Shown here in pieces: positions 36,060-44,904 of a stretch of 64,000 nt of DNA. Position numbers and translations under genes: made by a program. The notes under the pieces are model-generated. The model had not been told where the DNA came from. It searched no databases and saw only the letters and a program-made list of their open reading frames with translations. Positions within the stretch are counted from its first letter, which is position 1, and each line of letters opens with the position of its first letter. Source of the stretch: a bacterium (lineage in GTDB: Bacteria; JAMCPX01); the NCBI GenBank assembly GCA_021787665.1, contig JAJYLN010000001.1, forward strand, positions 1 to 64,000, given 5' to 3'.

Positions 36060-36653
36060 GTGAGTATGCGTAAAGTTTTTACGACAGTGCTTCTGTGTCT
36101 GCTCATGGCCGCCGGCGCGCATGCCGACGAGGTCATACTGTCCTCGGAAAACCTCGATTTCGCAGAGCCGCTAAACGTCCTGTCGGACCCCTCCAACACG
36201 CTGCAGATAGACTACGATTTCGACCTGTACCACAAATGGCTGTGCATGGACATACGGGGCAGGACAGCACAGCAGTCGGACAGCGAGTCTGCACCTGTCA
36301 ACGTGTCGGGGGGGGTAGCATACGATAGGCTCACCGTCCTGCCGTCCATAGACACAGGCATCAAGATCAGGCTGTTCAACACGTACCACGTGGAACCGTA
36401 CGTCTTCTCGCTCCTCAACGTTACCATGATAAATTCGTCCCTGACGTACCAGGGCAACCAGACGAGCACCAATATCTACGCTGTCGGGTTCAGGACCGGG
36501 ATCGGCAGCAATATATTGTTCCAGTCACACCTTCCCAGCTTACTGCTGAATACGGACATGGGCTACCAGTATCTGCCGGTTACGACGAACAGCACCGGCA
36601 CCCTCGCCATGAACGGCATATTTGTCAGTATGGGATTCGGGATCAGCTTTTGA
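36060..36653 (+). CDS. Exported hypothetical protein, probable small beta-barrel
   Basis: Unrecognised, about 197 residues. The signal peptide MRKVFTTVLLCLLMAAGAHA is followed by beta-rich sequence with alternating aromatic and polar residues (DYDFDLYHKW, FNTYHVEPYVFSLLNV) and a last strand ending FVSMGFGISF. The terminal Phe is typical of outer-membrane barrels. The GTG start is preferred because GAGAGG lies 6 nt upstream; the ATG two codons later would be 12 nt away. Its stop overlaps the TTG of the siroheme-synthase-like gene (TTGA), so it is the first gene of the tetrapyrrole operon. Confidence 0.65.
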   Translation: MSMRKVFTTVLLCLLMAAGAHADEVILSSENLDFAEPLNVLSDPSNTLQIDYDFDLYHKWLCMDIRGRTAQQSDSESAPVNVSGGVAYDRLTVLPSIDTGIKIRLFNTYHVEPYVFSLLNVTMINSSLTYQGNQTSTNIYAVGFRTGIGSNILFQSHLPSLLLNTDMGYQYLPVTTNSTGTLAMNGIFVSMGFGISF

Positions 36654-37306
36654 GCAGGTATTATCCGATCTTCCTGGACATGCGGGGAAGAAAATGTCTG
36701 GTCGTAGGGGGCGGGAGTGTTGCGTATCGGAAAGCCGTGCAGTTGCTACGGTCCGGGGCAAGGGTCAGGGTAGTGGCACCATCTCTGAGCAGCACCCTCA
36801 GGAAGCTTGGCAGGCGGGACAGTATCGATCTCAGAGAGAGGACGTACCGGCCATCGGACATCAGCGGGAGTGAGCTCGTATTCGCAGCCACGGATGACAG
36901 CTCTGTAAACCGGCAGATACGTCGTGATGCGAGGTCGAGTCACGCACTGGTGAACGTCGTCGATGCGTCGGACAAGGGCGACTTTATCATGCCTGCAATC
37001 ATCAAAAAAAACAGGATAACGATAGCGGTCTCAACGGACGGGACTGCATCCTACGCCGCTGTTCTGATAAAGGAAAGAATTGAAAAGCTGATGAGCCCCG
37101 GGTATATGAAACTCATGGATGCCGTGATACGGGTCAGGAGCAGGCTGATGAGGATAAAAAAGAGCGGCGTGAACATCGATATCGGGCACGAGTTGAAGCG
37201 GCTCTCTCTGGGGAGGCTGTCCAGAGACATACGCAGGCACGATACAGCGTCAACCCGGCGGTACTCGGAAGACTTCATCGCATCGTGCGTACGCCGGGGG
37301 AAGTAA
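36650..37306 (+). CDS. Precorrin-2 dehydrogenase/sirohydrochlorin ferrochelatase-like (CysG-N type)
   Basis: NAD-dependent dehydrogenation of precorrin-2 to sirohydrochlorin, feeding siroheme, heme d1 or alternative heme synthesis. The product has 218 residues. The Rossmann motif VVGGGSVAYRKAVQLL is near residues 15-30, and later blocks VFAATDDSSVNRQI, VNVVDASDKGDFIMPA and ISTDGTASYAAVLIKE match the Met8/CysG N-terminal family (the serine of the last block reads VSTDG). It starts with TTG, overlapping the upstream gene by 4 nt. It lies 1 nt before ccsA and upstream of hemA/hemC/cobA-hemD. Confidence 0.92.
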   Translation: MSRYYPIFLDMRGRKCLVVGGGSVAYRKAVQLLRSGARVRVVAPSLSSTLRKLGRRDSIDLRERTYRPSDISGSELVFAATDDSSVNRQIRRDARSSHALVNVVDASDKGDFIMPAIIKKNRITIAVSTDGTASYAAVLIKERIEKLMSPGYMKLMDAVIRVRSRLMRIKKSGVNIDIGHELKRLSLGRLSRDIRRHDTASTRRYSEDFIASCVRRGK

Positions 37307-37307
37307 T

Positions 37308-38111
37308 ATGCTGACACTGACGGTTCTCCTCTATATAGGTGCGATGGGCACGAGCATCGGGTACGCCTTTTACCGGGACAGAAAGCTCGAGGCGGCCAGT
37401 CATATAACCCTTATCGCTGCAGGCATACTCCATACCGGGCTCCTGCTCATGCTGTACCGCCGTACAGATCTATTCCCCGTCTTTTCCATGAAGGAGGCAG
37501 CATTCATGTTTGCATGGGCGATTGCCATCGGCGCCATACTGGTGTCCTCGATTTTCAAAGGGACCACGCCGATCATTGGCTTTGCAACGCCCCTCGTGCT
37601 CCTCCTGATCGCCGCTTCCCTCCTGCTGAGGGGAAGCGCACCGGAGATAAGCCCGCTATTCAATACCGATATATTCCCGGTGCATGTGGTGCTCTCCTTA
37701 ACGTCCTACGGCCTCTTTGCCCTGTCGTTTGTCTCTTCGGTCATGTATGTGTTTCAGGAGACCTCGCTGAAACACAGGCGCGTCGAACGGATCACGCAGT
37801 GGCTGCCCTCCCTCTTTATCCTCGACGATCTCGGATACAAGACGCTGACGATAGGCCTCCCGCTCCTGACCCTCGGCATAATCACCGGCGCCTTGTGGGC
37901 CGACAGGGAATTCGGGAGCTACTGGAACTGGGACCCGAAGGAGACATGGTCGCTCATCATATGGCTTGCCTATGTCTTTATCTTGCACGGACGTATCAGC
38001 CTCGGATGGAGAGGAAAGAAGTTCGCGTGGGGATCCATCTTCTGTTTTGTACTCGTCGTGTTCGCCTTCATCGGGGTCAACTTCCTGTTCAAAGGCTACC
38101 ACAACTTTTAG
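37308..38111 (+). CDS. Cytochrome c assembly protein CcsA/HemX family
   Basis: Polytopic inner-membrane protein of 267 residues with about eight hydrophobic helices. The tryptophan-rich heme-handling motif is present as FGSYWNWDPKETWSLI (about residues 202-218), flanked by His-containing helices. Family members (CcsA/ResC/CcmC-like) bind or move heme for cytochrome c maturation or, as HemX, modulate HemA levels. Its place directly upstream of hemA (3-nt gap) is the classic hemX position, so either role is possible. The nine-heme cytochrome in this window needs such a system. Confidence 0.88.
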   Translation: MLTLTVLLYIGAMGTSIGYAFYRDRKLEAASHITLIAAGILHTGLLLMLYRRTDLFPVFSMKEAAFMFAWAIAIGAILVSSIFKGTTPIIGFATPLVLLLIAASLLLRGSAPEISPLFNTDIFPVHVVLSLTSYGLFALSFVSSVMYVFQETSLKHRRVERITQWLPSLFILDDLGYKTLTIGLPLLTLGIITGALWADREFGSYWNWDPKETWSLIIWLAYVFILHGRISLGWRGKKFAWGSIFCFVLVVFAFIGVNFLFKGYHNF

Positions 38112-38114
38112 TCT

Positions 38115-39374
38115 ATGAAGCTCATCGTCGTAGGCTTAAACCATAAGACGGCGCCGGTCGAGCTGAGGGAGAAGATCAGCCTCACGGATAACGAGATCCC
38201 GGCCGTCCTCAGAACAGTCATGTCTTCCCCCTCGATAGCGGAGTGCATCGTCCTGTCGACATGCAACCGTATCGAGTTCTATACGGTATGCGAGGACCAG
38301 GAGAAAACGGTCGATGCGATAGCAACGATCATGGCCAGGGATAGCGGTATCGAGAAAGATGCCCTTCCCCGGTATCTCTACGTCCATGCGGACAGGGACG
38401 CTGTGACCCACGCGTTCCGGGTAGCGAGCAGCCTCGATTCCATGATTATCGGAGAGGCACAGATACTCGGACAGATCAAGAACGCCTACCGGATGGCATC
38501 TCACAACTCCACGACGGGCCCGATACTGAACAGGCTCATGCACCGGGCTTTCGGCGTGGCCAAGAAGGTAAGGACGTTCACCCCCATCGGGCTGTACACG
38601 GTCTCGGTAAGCTCGGTCGCCGTTGAACTCGCGAAGAAGATCTTCGGCAGGCTTTCGGGCAAGGCCGTGATGCTCATGGGCGCAGGCGAGATGGCCGAGG
38701 ATGCCGCGAAGTACCTGAAGGACGCCGGTGCATCGAGGCTGATCGTGCTGAGCAGGACCTTCGGTCATGCAGCGGAGCTCGCGGAGAGGCTCAGGGGCAG
38801 TGCCGTCGAGTTCGACAGGCTGTACGACCAGCTTATGGACGTGGACATCGTGGTGTGTTCCACGTCAGCAGACCACTACCTGATAACCAGCGACCGGATG
38901 GCGAAGATCATCATGGCACGGCAGCATCGGCCCCTGTTCTTCATCGATATATCGGTACCGAGGAACATAGAGCCCTCGATATCCTCCCTGGAGAGCGTGT
39001 TCCTGTTCGACATAGACGACCTGAACGGGGTCACCAGCAAAAACATGAAGGAGCGGGAGAAGGCCGCCAACGAAGCGGAGCAGTTCATCGAGGAAGAGAC
39101 AAGCAGGTTCGTCAACTGGCTCGGTGAGCTCTCCCTGGTGCCCACGATTGTCTCGCTGAGGGAGAAATTCGAGGCCATACGGCAAGAGGAGCTGAAGGAG
39201 GCAATCACCAAGCTCGCGGCGCCTACAAAGAAGGACATCGATATCCTCGACGGCCTGTCGAGGGGCATCGTCAACAAGATACTACACGGGCCCATTACAG
39301 AGATAAAGAGCGTACACAGGAGGGGCGAGGCCCTGAAGGATATCACGCTGTTAAGGAAGATATTCAGAATATGA
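38115..39374 (+). CDS. hemA: Glutamyl-tRNA reductase
   Basis: First committed step of C5-pathway tetrapyrrole synthesis: reduces glutamyl-tRNA to glutamate-1-semialdehyde with NADPH. The product has 419 residues. The N-terminal GLNHKTAPVELREK block and the catalytic cysteine in STCNRIEFY (about residue 50) are present. EAQILGQIKNAY, a Rossmann segment LMGAGEMAEDAAKYL and the C-terminal dimerisation helix follow. Its stop overlaps the hemC start by 4 nt. Confidence 0.97.
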   Translation: MKLIVVGLNHKTAPVELREKISLTDNEIPAVLRTVMSSPSIAECIVLSTCNRIEFYTVCEDQEKTVDAIATIMARDSGIEKDALPRYLYVHADRDAVTHAFRVASSLDSMIIGEAQILGQIKNAYRMASHNSTTGPILNRLMHRAFGVAKKVRTFTPIGLYTVSVSSVAVELAKKIFGRLSGKAVMLMGAGEMAEDAAKYLKDAGASRLIVLSRTFGHAAELAERLRGSAVEFDRLYDQLMDVDIVVCSTSADHYLITSDRMAKIIMARQHRPLFFIDISVPRNIEPSISSLESVFLFDIDDLNGVTSKNMKEREKAANEAEQFIEEETSRFVNWLGELSLVPTIVSLREKFEAIRQEELKEAITKLAAPTKKDIDILDGLSRGIVNKILHGPITEIKSVHRRGEALKDITLLRKIFRI

Positions 39375-40276
39375 AGATACGGATAGGCACACGAGGCAGC
39401 AAGCTCGCGCTGTGGCAAGCGAACTATATACGCTCTTTGCTCGGCAAGATATCGTCTGCCCTCGAGACAGAGGTCATCATCATAAAGACTACCGGTGACG
39501 CCATTCAGAACGTGTCCCTGACACAGATGGGCGGCAAGGGGTTGTTCGTCAAAGAGATAGAGAGCGCCCTGCTGTCCGGAGACATAGACATAGCCGTGCA
39601 CAGTATGAAGGACATGCCCGCGCAGATACCGGTCGGACTCTCGATAGCGGCGACGCCGGCCGCTGAGGAGCCCTGGGATGTCATGGTCTTCAACAGGAAA
39701 ACGACGCTAACGGACCTGAAGGCAGGTGCTGTGATCGGCACGACGAGCCTGCGGAGGATCGTGCAGCTCAGGAGGACAAAACCGGGCCTGAGATTCGAGA
39801 TGCTGAGGGGCAACATCGACACGAGAATACGAAAACTCGAGGCCGGTAGCTACGATGCCATCGTGATTGCGTATGCGGGAATGAACAGGCTCGGGATACG
39901 TCCGGCATTCGTTGAAAGACTCGATATCATACCGTCCGCAGGCCAGGGCATCATAGCCGTGGAGTCGCACGAGAACAGCGCTGCACTGCGGTCTGTCCTC
40001 GTGGGACTGAACCACGGGCCTACTTTTTCCCGTGCCGCCGCGGAGAGGGGATTCGTAACGCGCCTCGGCGCCGACTGTCAGGTTCCGGCCGGTGCCCATG
40101 CCGCCGTGACCGGGAATAGTATCGAGATCACCGGGTTCGTCGCCGATCCGCAGGGCAGCGCCTTTTTTCAGGATAGGGTGATCGGATCGACGGCCAGCGC
40201 CTACGGAACCGGGGTACAGCTCGCAGAGAGGCTGCTGAAGGCCGGCGCATCAGAAATAGTGGGCATGCAGGCATGA
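39371..40276 (+). CDS. hemC: Hydroxymethylbilane synthase (porphobilinogen deaminase)
   Basis: Polymerises four porphobilinogen units into hydroxymethylbilane. The product is 301 residues. The N-terminus IGTRGSKLALWQA is diagnostic. VHSMKDMP carries conserved Ser and Asp, and the dipyrromethane-cofactor cysteine lies in GADCQVPAGAHA (about residue 235). 4-nt overlaps with hemA and with cobA-hemD indicate translational coupling. Confidence 0.97.
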   Translation: MKIRIGTRGSKLALWQANYIRSLLGKISSALETEVIIIKTTGDAIQNVSLTQMGGKGLFVKEIESALLSGDIDIAVHSMKDMPAQIPVGLSIAATPAAEEPWDVMVFNRKTTLTDLKAGAVIGTTSLRRIVQLRRTKPGLRFEMLRGNIDTRIRKLEAGSYDAIVIAYAGMNRLGIRPAFVERLDIIPSAGQGIIAVESHENSAALRSVLVGLNHGPTFSRAAAERGFVTRLGADCQVPAGAHAAVTGNSIEITGFVADPQGSAFFQDRVIGSTASAYGTGVQLAERLLKAGASEIVGMQA

Positions 40277-41778
40277 GCAGAGGTAAGGTGTCCATAGCGG
40301 GTGCCGGCCCCGGCGACCCCGAGCTCTTGACGCTCAAGATCGTCAATCGGATAAGGGCCGCTGACGTCATCGTGTACGACCACCTCATCAACAGGGACGT
40401 CCTGGGGTACGCGAAGAAGTCAGCCGAGTTGATCTATGCAGGCAAGATGGCCGGCGAGCACCTGAAGCCCCAAGGCGAGATCAACGCCATCCTGATAGAG
40501 AAAGCCCGGGCCGGGCTCAGCGTGCTGAGGCTCAAAGGCGGCGACCCCTTCCTCTTCGGGAGGGGCGGCGAAGAAGCCCTCGCACTTGCCGGGGAAGGCA
40601 TTGATTTCGAGATCATCCCGGGGGTATCATCCATCAATGCCGTTCCCCTGTATGCCGGCATTCCGCTTACACACCGCGGTCTTTCGTCATCCGTGGCCGT
40701 CATAACCGGCCATAGAAACACGGAGCACGGTATCGACGAGCATAACTGGGAAGCCATCGCTCAGATCGATACGATCATCGTGCTGATGGGCGTTGCGCAG
40801 ATACGGCAGATTGCCCGGAAGCTCGTGGACAACGGCAGGGACATCGATGATACGGTGGGAATCATACACGGGGGCACCACGCCGATGCAGTCCACGTCCG
40901 TGTGCACTCTGAAGGACATCATCGGGAAGGACCACAGACCTTTCACCACACCGGCGCTTATCGTCATCGGTAAGGTGGTCGGTCTGCACGAGCGGTTGAA
41001 CTGGTTCGAGCACCTGTCGCTGTTCGGCAGGAAAGCGCTCGTGACCAGGGCGGAGAAGGACAGCGGAGCCTTGAAGCACTCTCTGGAGCTACTCGGCGCC
41101 TTTGTCATCGAGCAGCCGACCATCGAGATCACGGCCCCGGACGACTATGCCCCGCTCGACGCAGCCATAAGCAGACTCGGCTCGTACGACATGATTATTT
41201 TCACGAGCGCAAACGCAGTAAGAAGGTTCGTGGACAGGCTCTGGTCGTCCGGCAGGGACATACGGTCCATGGGCGCGGCACGGATACTCGCAATCGGCCC
41301 GAAAACCGCCCAGGCAATAGAAGACCTGAAGATACGGGTGAACCAGATACCGGACGAGTTCAGGGCCGAAGGGCTCGTGGATATGCTCAAGGGCACCGTC
41401 CAGGGGAAGCGGGTGCTGATACCGAGGGCAGCTGATGCACGTGCTGTATTGATAGACGGCCTGAGGAGGATGGGCGCAGACGTCCACGTCGTTCCCGTGT
41501 ATAAGACGATCCGGGCGGAGATTGATCGGGAGATGCTACCTTACATCAAGGAAGGCGTGGACATCGCCGTCTTCACGAGTTCCTCCACGGTAAAAAACTT
41601 CTTCGAGATGTTCGGCGAGAACGCACACACCATACTCGAGCGTGCAGACATCGCGTGCATCGGCCCCATAACGGCAAAGACGGCCAAGGACATGGGGCTC
41701 ACGGTAACCATACAGCCTCACCCCTATACTATCGAGGCGCTGGTCGAGGAGATCGCGCTGTTCTACAGCAACAAATAA
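40273..41778 (+). CDS. Fused uroporphyrinogen-III C-methyltransferase / uroporphyrinogen-III synthase
   Basis: Two enzymes in one 501-residue chain. Residues 1 to about 250 are the SAM-dependent methyltransferase SUMT/CobA making precorrin-2: VSIAGAGPGDPELLTLK, then LKGGDPFLFGRGGEE and the GVSSINAVPLYAGIPLTHR block. Residues about 255-500 are HemD, cyclising hydroxymethylbilane: KALVTRAEKDS, IFTSANAVRRF, VFTSSSTVKNF. This fusion order is well known in Gram-positive and deltaproteobacterial operons. Together with the precorrin-2 dehydrogenase gene, it commits flux toward siroheme or cobalamin as well as heme. Confidence 0.95.
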   Translation: MSRGKVSIAGAGPGDPELLTLKIVNRIRAADVIVYDHLINRDVLGYAKKSAELIYAGKMAGEHLKPQGEINAILIEKARAGLSVLRLKGGDPFLFGRGGEEALALAGEGIDFEIIPGVSSINAVPLYAGIPLTHRGLSSSVAVITGHRNTEHGIDEHNWEAIAQIDTIIVLMGVAQIRQIARKLVDNGRDIDDTVGIIHGGTTPMQSTSVCTLKDIIGKDHRPFTTPALIVIGKVVGLHERLNWFEHLSLFGRKALVTRAEKDSGALKHSLELLGAFVIEQPTIEITAPDDYAPLDAAISRLGSYDMIIFTSANAVRRFVDRLWSSGRDIRSMGAARILAIGPKTAQAIEDLKIRVNQIPDEFRAEGLVDMLKGTVQGKRVLIPRAADARAVLIDGLRRMGADVHVVPVYKTIRAEIDREMLPYIKEGVDIAVFTSSSTVKNFFEMFGENAHTILERADIACIGPITAKTAKDMGLTVTIQPHPYTIEALVEEIALFYSNK

Positions 41779-41807
41779 GGAAACCTCGGTCGCTATAGCG
41801 TGGCCGG

Positions 41808-43019
41808 CTACCGTAAGTGGAGGAGCTTTTTCACGGCATCCGGGAAAAAGTACGCAAGTATGGCCTGGGCACCCAAGTAGGAGCCCTTGATGGTCCATTT
41901 CATGCCGTTCACGACAACGGCCGCAACGGCGATCCTCGGGGCATCCACCGGCGCGATGCCGACGAACCACTCATAGTCGCCATCCGGATCGGTACCGTGT
42001 ATGGAGCCCGTCTTTCCTGCCACGCTTATGTCTGCAAGTATGTATCGCCCCCGGTGAAAAAAGGCCTTCCTCGATGTACCCTTCACAATCGTCATCCTCA
42101 TCATACTGATAAGCTCCCGTGCCGTCTGCGGAGCTATCATCCTGGTATAGCCCTGCCGGGAGCCGCCGAATCCTTCGTACGGTACGCACATCCTACCTCC
42201 GTCGGCAATCGCCTGTACTATCAGCGCCGCATGAAAGGGACTCAGGGTAATGTCCGGGTTCAGCCCGGCGCCCGTCTGCGCAATATCCACAGCATTATCG
42301 TCCACCGTGGCACGGCTCCTCATGATAAAGGCTGGCCCGATATCCCTGTTGAAGTAAAATCTGTCGAAGTACTTTTGAAGACTGCTTTTGCCGATCTTGT
42401 AGAGAGCGAGTTTTCCGAACACGGGGTTGTTGGACTTCGCGAGCGCCATCGAAAAGGTGATGCGCTTCCTGCCATCGTTGTATCCATCCGTCAGCGCACG
42501 TATGCTCTGGCTCGCGTTCCTGGAATCATACGCGAACGAAGCATACGAGGGGATGTGGTGCATTTCGATCGCGGCAGAAGCGGTCACGAGCTTGATCAGG
42601 GAAGCAGCCGGGTAGACATCGAAGGCGGAGAAGCCTGCCCCCTTGTTGACGATTGCTATCGGCTTGCATGTCCTTACATCGATCGCCACGACAGATCCGT
42701 ACCGAACCTCGTACCGGTCCATCATACGCTTTATCCATCTGGCTACGAGGTTCTTCTGCAGCCCTTCTCCGTAAGGGGGTGATATCAGGTTTGTCCCGAC
42801 CGTAGCCGGAGAAATGCCCGATGCTGCCGTCACACCACGTGCGGGGTGCCTCACTACTGCTGTGGCATGTCCGCGAACGCCGCCCGTGTGGTGAACAACG
42901 ACAGAGAGGACAAAGCCGAGAACGGCTATTGCAGAGATGAGCAGGTAAGGCAGGTAAGCATGCCGAAACCGCTTCCTCAATGATCTGAGATGGTTCTTCT
43001 GATACGAGCGCCAGTTCAT
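41808..43019 (-). CDS. Stand-alone penicillin-binding transpeptidase-domain protein
   Basis: Membrane-anchored 403-residue protein: basic N-terminus, one TM helix at about residues 24-43, then a linker and a transpeptidase domain. Active-site motifs are ASLIK (SxxK, about residue 140), SNN (SxN, about 195) and KTG in AGKTGSIHG (about 336). It lacks the long dimerisation/pedestal domain of class B PBPs, so it is about 200 residues shorter than FtsI or PBP2. Possible roles are a DD-transpeptidase accessory or penicillin-recognising sensor-like enzyme. Its ATG overlaps the stop of the upstream nucleotidyltransferase gene by one base (TAATG). Confidence 0.85.
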   Translation of the reverse strand: MNWRSYQKNHLRSLRKRFRHAYLPYLLISAIAVLGFVLSVVVHHTGGVRGHATAVVRHPARGVTAASGISPATVGTNLISPPYGEGLQKNLVARWIKRMMDRYEVRYGSVVAIDVRTCKPIAIVNKGAGFSAFDVYPAASLIKLVTASAAIEMHHIPSYASFAYDSRNASQSIRALTDGYNDGRKRITFSMALAKSNNPVFGKLALYKIGKSSLQKYFDRFYFNRDIGPAFIMRSRATVDDNAVDIAQTGAGLNPDITLSPFHAALIVQAIADGGRMCVPYEGFGGSRQGYTRMIAPQTARELISMMRMTIVKGTSRKAFFHRGRYILADISVAGKTGSIHGTDPDGDYEWFVGIAPVDAPRIAVAAVVVNGMKWTIKGSYLGAQAILAYFFPDAVKKLLHLR

Positions 43020-44089
43020 TATAGGCTGATGTACGGCAGCAAAAGATCGCTGTTCGTGATGATATACGCCAAGAGCCTCGATCTGTCGGTATAACGCCGC
43101 ATGACACTGCTGATACTCGACGGGGAGGGATCGCTGCTGACCGCATCCAGCAGCATCATGGTATCGATGATCGTCGTGCGCAGTTCTTTTGTCATGCCAA
43201 AATACCCAACCTGGTTCGAGGCCTCGTCCTGCGTACCATGGACGAACAGGGCTGCCAGTAGCAGCAGACGCCTGTTCTCCGGTGTCAATGATTTTGTGCT
43301 CATGATTTTTTCGTACCGACGTTCAATGTCCTCCAGGGTCGTACGATCCGGGACGATGTCTGCAAGAGCACCAAGATCGTATGCCCTCTTTATAAACATA
43401 AACGGGCTCACCTCTGCAAGATATAGATTGATCTCCTTGATGCGTCTCTGACCGCTTATCGTCTTCAGCGCGCTGTCTGATACCGCGTCTCTCAGGGTCT
43501 TCAACGTCTGTGCCTCGATCTGGAAGCCCAGTCTCACCTCGAACCGTATCGCCCTGTAGATGCGCGTCGGATCATCGACGAAGCTCTTGGGGTGCAGGGA
43601 CCTCACGACCGACGACACGATATCACGTCGACCGTTGAAGGGGTCCACGAGTTCGGTAAGGTCTGACCCGTCGAGCTTCAATGCCATTGCATTTATGGTA
43701 AAGTCCCTCCTTGCCAGGTCCCGGCGGATGTCCGGCGCTGCTTCGACGCGGGGCAGCGCGCCGGGTCGATCGTACACTTCCGTCCTCATGGTTGCGACGT
43801 CGATGTGCCTCTGCCCGGGTACTGCGACGACCGCGGTCAGTCTCTCCTTGTACACGGTCAGAGTGCTACCCTTTATCCGGTCCGCAAGGAGGTCCGCAAA
43901 CTTGATGCCGTCGCCTCTCACGGCTATATCAAGGTCTATACTGTCCCTCCCGAGAATAAGGTCCCTCACCGGGCCGCCGACCAGATAGAGGTCCTCGCTG
44001 AGTTCGTCAGCGGTGTCCTCAATGACAGAGATGTATCCCCGTGTCACCGTATCGAGCTTTTTCAACATGTCAGATATAGGGACTTCCAT
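43019..44089 (-). CDS. tRNA nucleotidyltransferase / poly(A) polymerase family protein
   Basis: Class II nucleotidyltransferase of 356 residues. The head domain has LVGGPVRDLILG and the metal-binding DSIDLDIAV (about residues 33-55), followed by RRDFTINAMAL and DPTRIYRAIRFEVRLGF. It is shorter than the long CCA-adding/HD forms and resembles CCA- or A-adding enzymes of the CinA/PcnB-like bacterial family. Which tail it adds cannot be read from sequence. The start MEVPISDML follows GGTGGA at 7 nt, and a TTGCAA/TATACT promoter (16-bp spacer) lies about 30 nt further up. A longer frame upstream has no signals and is rejected. Confidence 0.85.
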   Translation of the reverse strand: MEVPISDMLKKLDTVTRGYISVIEDTADELSEDLYLVGGPVRDLILGRDSIDLDIAVRGDGIKFADLLADRIKGSTLTVYKERLTAVVAVPGQRHIDVATMRTEVYDRPGALPRVEAAPDIRRDLARRDFTINAMALKLDGSDLTELVDPFNGRRDIVSSVVRSLHPKSFVDDPTRIYRAIRFEVRLGFQIEAQTLKTLRDAVSDSALKTISGQRRIKEINLYLAEVSPFMFIKRAYDLGALADIVPDRTTLEDIERRYEKIMSTKSLTPENRRLLLLAALFVHGTQDEASNQVGYFGMTKELRTTIIDTMMLLDAVSSDPSPSSISSVMRRYTDRSRLLAYIITNSDLLLPYISL

Positions 44090-44164
44090 GGCACATTCCA
44101 CCGCTAGCAACGGCTCGTATAGTATACAGCATCTTACCGCTTTTGCAAGACGCCGTGAGCGCGG

Positions 44165-44193
44165 TTGACATTCACACGATCGTGTTATTAAAT
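44165..44193 (+). promoter_or_regulatory. Promoter with palindromic spacer, Crp/Fnr-type gene
   Basis: TTGACA (44165-44170) and TTAAAT (44188-44193) are exactly 17 bp apart. The spacer contains the perfect 12-bp palindrome ACACGATCGTGT (44174-44185), a likely autoregulatory site. The -10 ends 5 nt before the ATG, so the mRNA is probably leaderless. Confidence 0.6.
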
Positions 44194-44198
44194 GCGGT

Positions 44199-44876
44199 AT
44201 GATCGCATTCGAGATAAAGAAGATCGGCATATTTTCCGAGCTGACCGAGGACGAGATCGGCAAAATCTCGGCGTACGTCAGGGAACAGCATGTGGACAAA
44301 GGCGTTGAGCTGTTCCATCAGGACGAGCCGGGCGATGCAATGTATTTTATTCTCAAAGGTGGTGTCAGAATATACCTCTATTCCCTGGCAGGGAGAGAAC
44401 TGACCCTTGCCGTCCTGAAGTCCGGACAGTTCTTCGGCGAGATGTCCTTGCTCGACGGCATGCCGCGCTCCGCAAACGCCATGACCATCGAGGAGACCGA
44501 CTTCATCGTCCTCAAAAGGAATGACTTCTTAAACGTCCTCCATGCCTCCCCCCTCATAGCGATAAAGATCCTGAAGGACATGAGTGTGCGAGTCAGAGAA
44601 GCAGACGCGATGATAGAGGACTTCGCCCTGCTCAACGTCTATGACAGGCTCATTAAGTACATGGAGAAGCTCATCAAGACCGACGGCAGGAAAGAGGATT
44701 ATTATACGGTCATACCGCACAACATCAGGAGGCAGGACGTCGCGAGCGCGATAGGAACGACCAGGGAGACGGTGTCAAGGGCGCTGTCCTCGTGGCAGAG
44801 GAAAGGGTACATCAGGCTACTGCCGAAAAAGGTGATCGTCTACAGGGACTCGATGCTGCGCAGGCTGAAACCGTAG
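44199..44876 (+). CDS. Crp/Fnr family transcriptional regulator
   Basis: A 225-residue regulator. The N-terminal cyclic-nucleotide-binding beta-roll runs from about 10 to 120 (FSELTEDEIGKISAYV, GDAMYFILKGGVRIYL, FFGEMSLLDGMPRSANAM). The dimer helix is at about 125-150. The C-terminal winged helix-turn-helix has RRQDVASAIGTTRETVSRALSSW, whose TRETVSR recognition helix is the family standard. No N-terminal cysteine cluster is present, so an FNR-type iron-sulfur sensor is unlikely. The GEMSLLDGMPRSA segment fits a cNMP-binding pocket, although the second Arg/Ser arrangement cannot prove cAMP binding. It lies divergently from the nucleotidyltransferase gene and 28 nt upstream of rsmG. Confidence 0.93.
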   Translation: MIAFEIKKIGIFSELTEDEIGKISAYVREQHVDKGVELFHQDEPGDAMYFILKGGVRIYLYSLAGRELTLAVLKSGQFFGEMSLLDGMPRSANAMTIEETDFIVLKRNDFLNVLHASPLIAIKILKDMSVRVREADAMIEDFALLNVYDRLIKYMEKLIKTDGRKEDYYTVIPHNIRRQDVASAIGTTRETVSRALSSWQRKGYIRLLPKKVIVYRDSMLRRLKP

Positions 44877-44904
44877 CCCCGACTACAAGGAGAATCCGTA
44901 CGTC

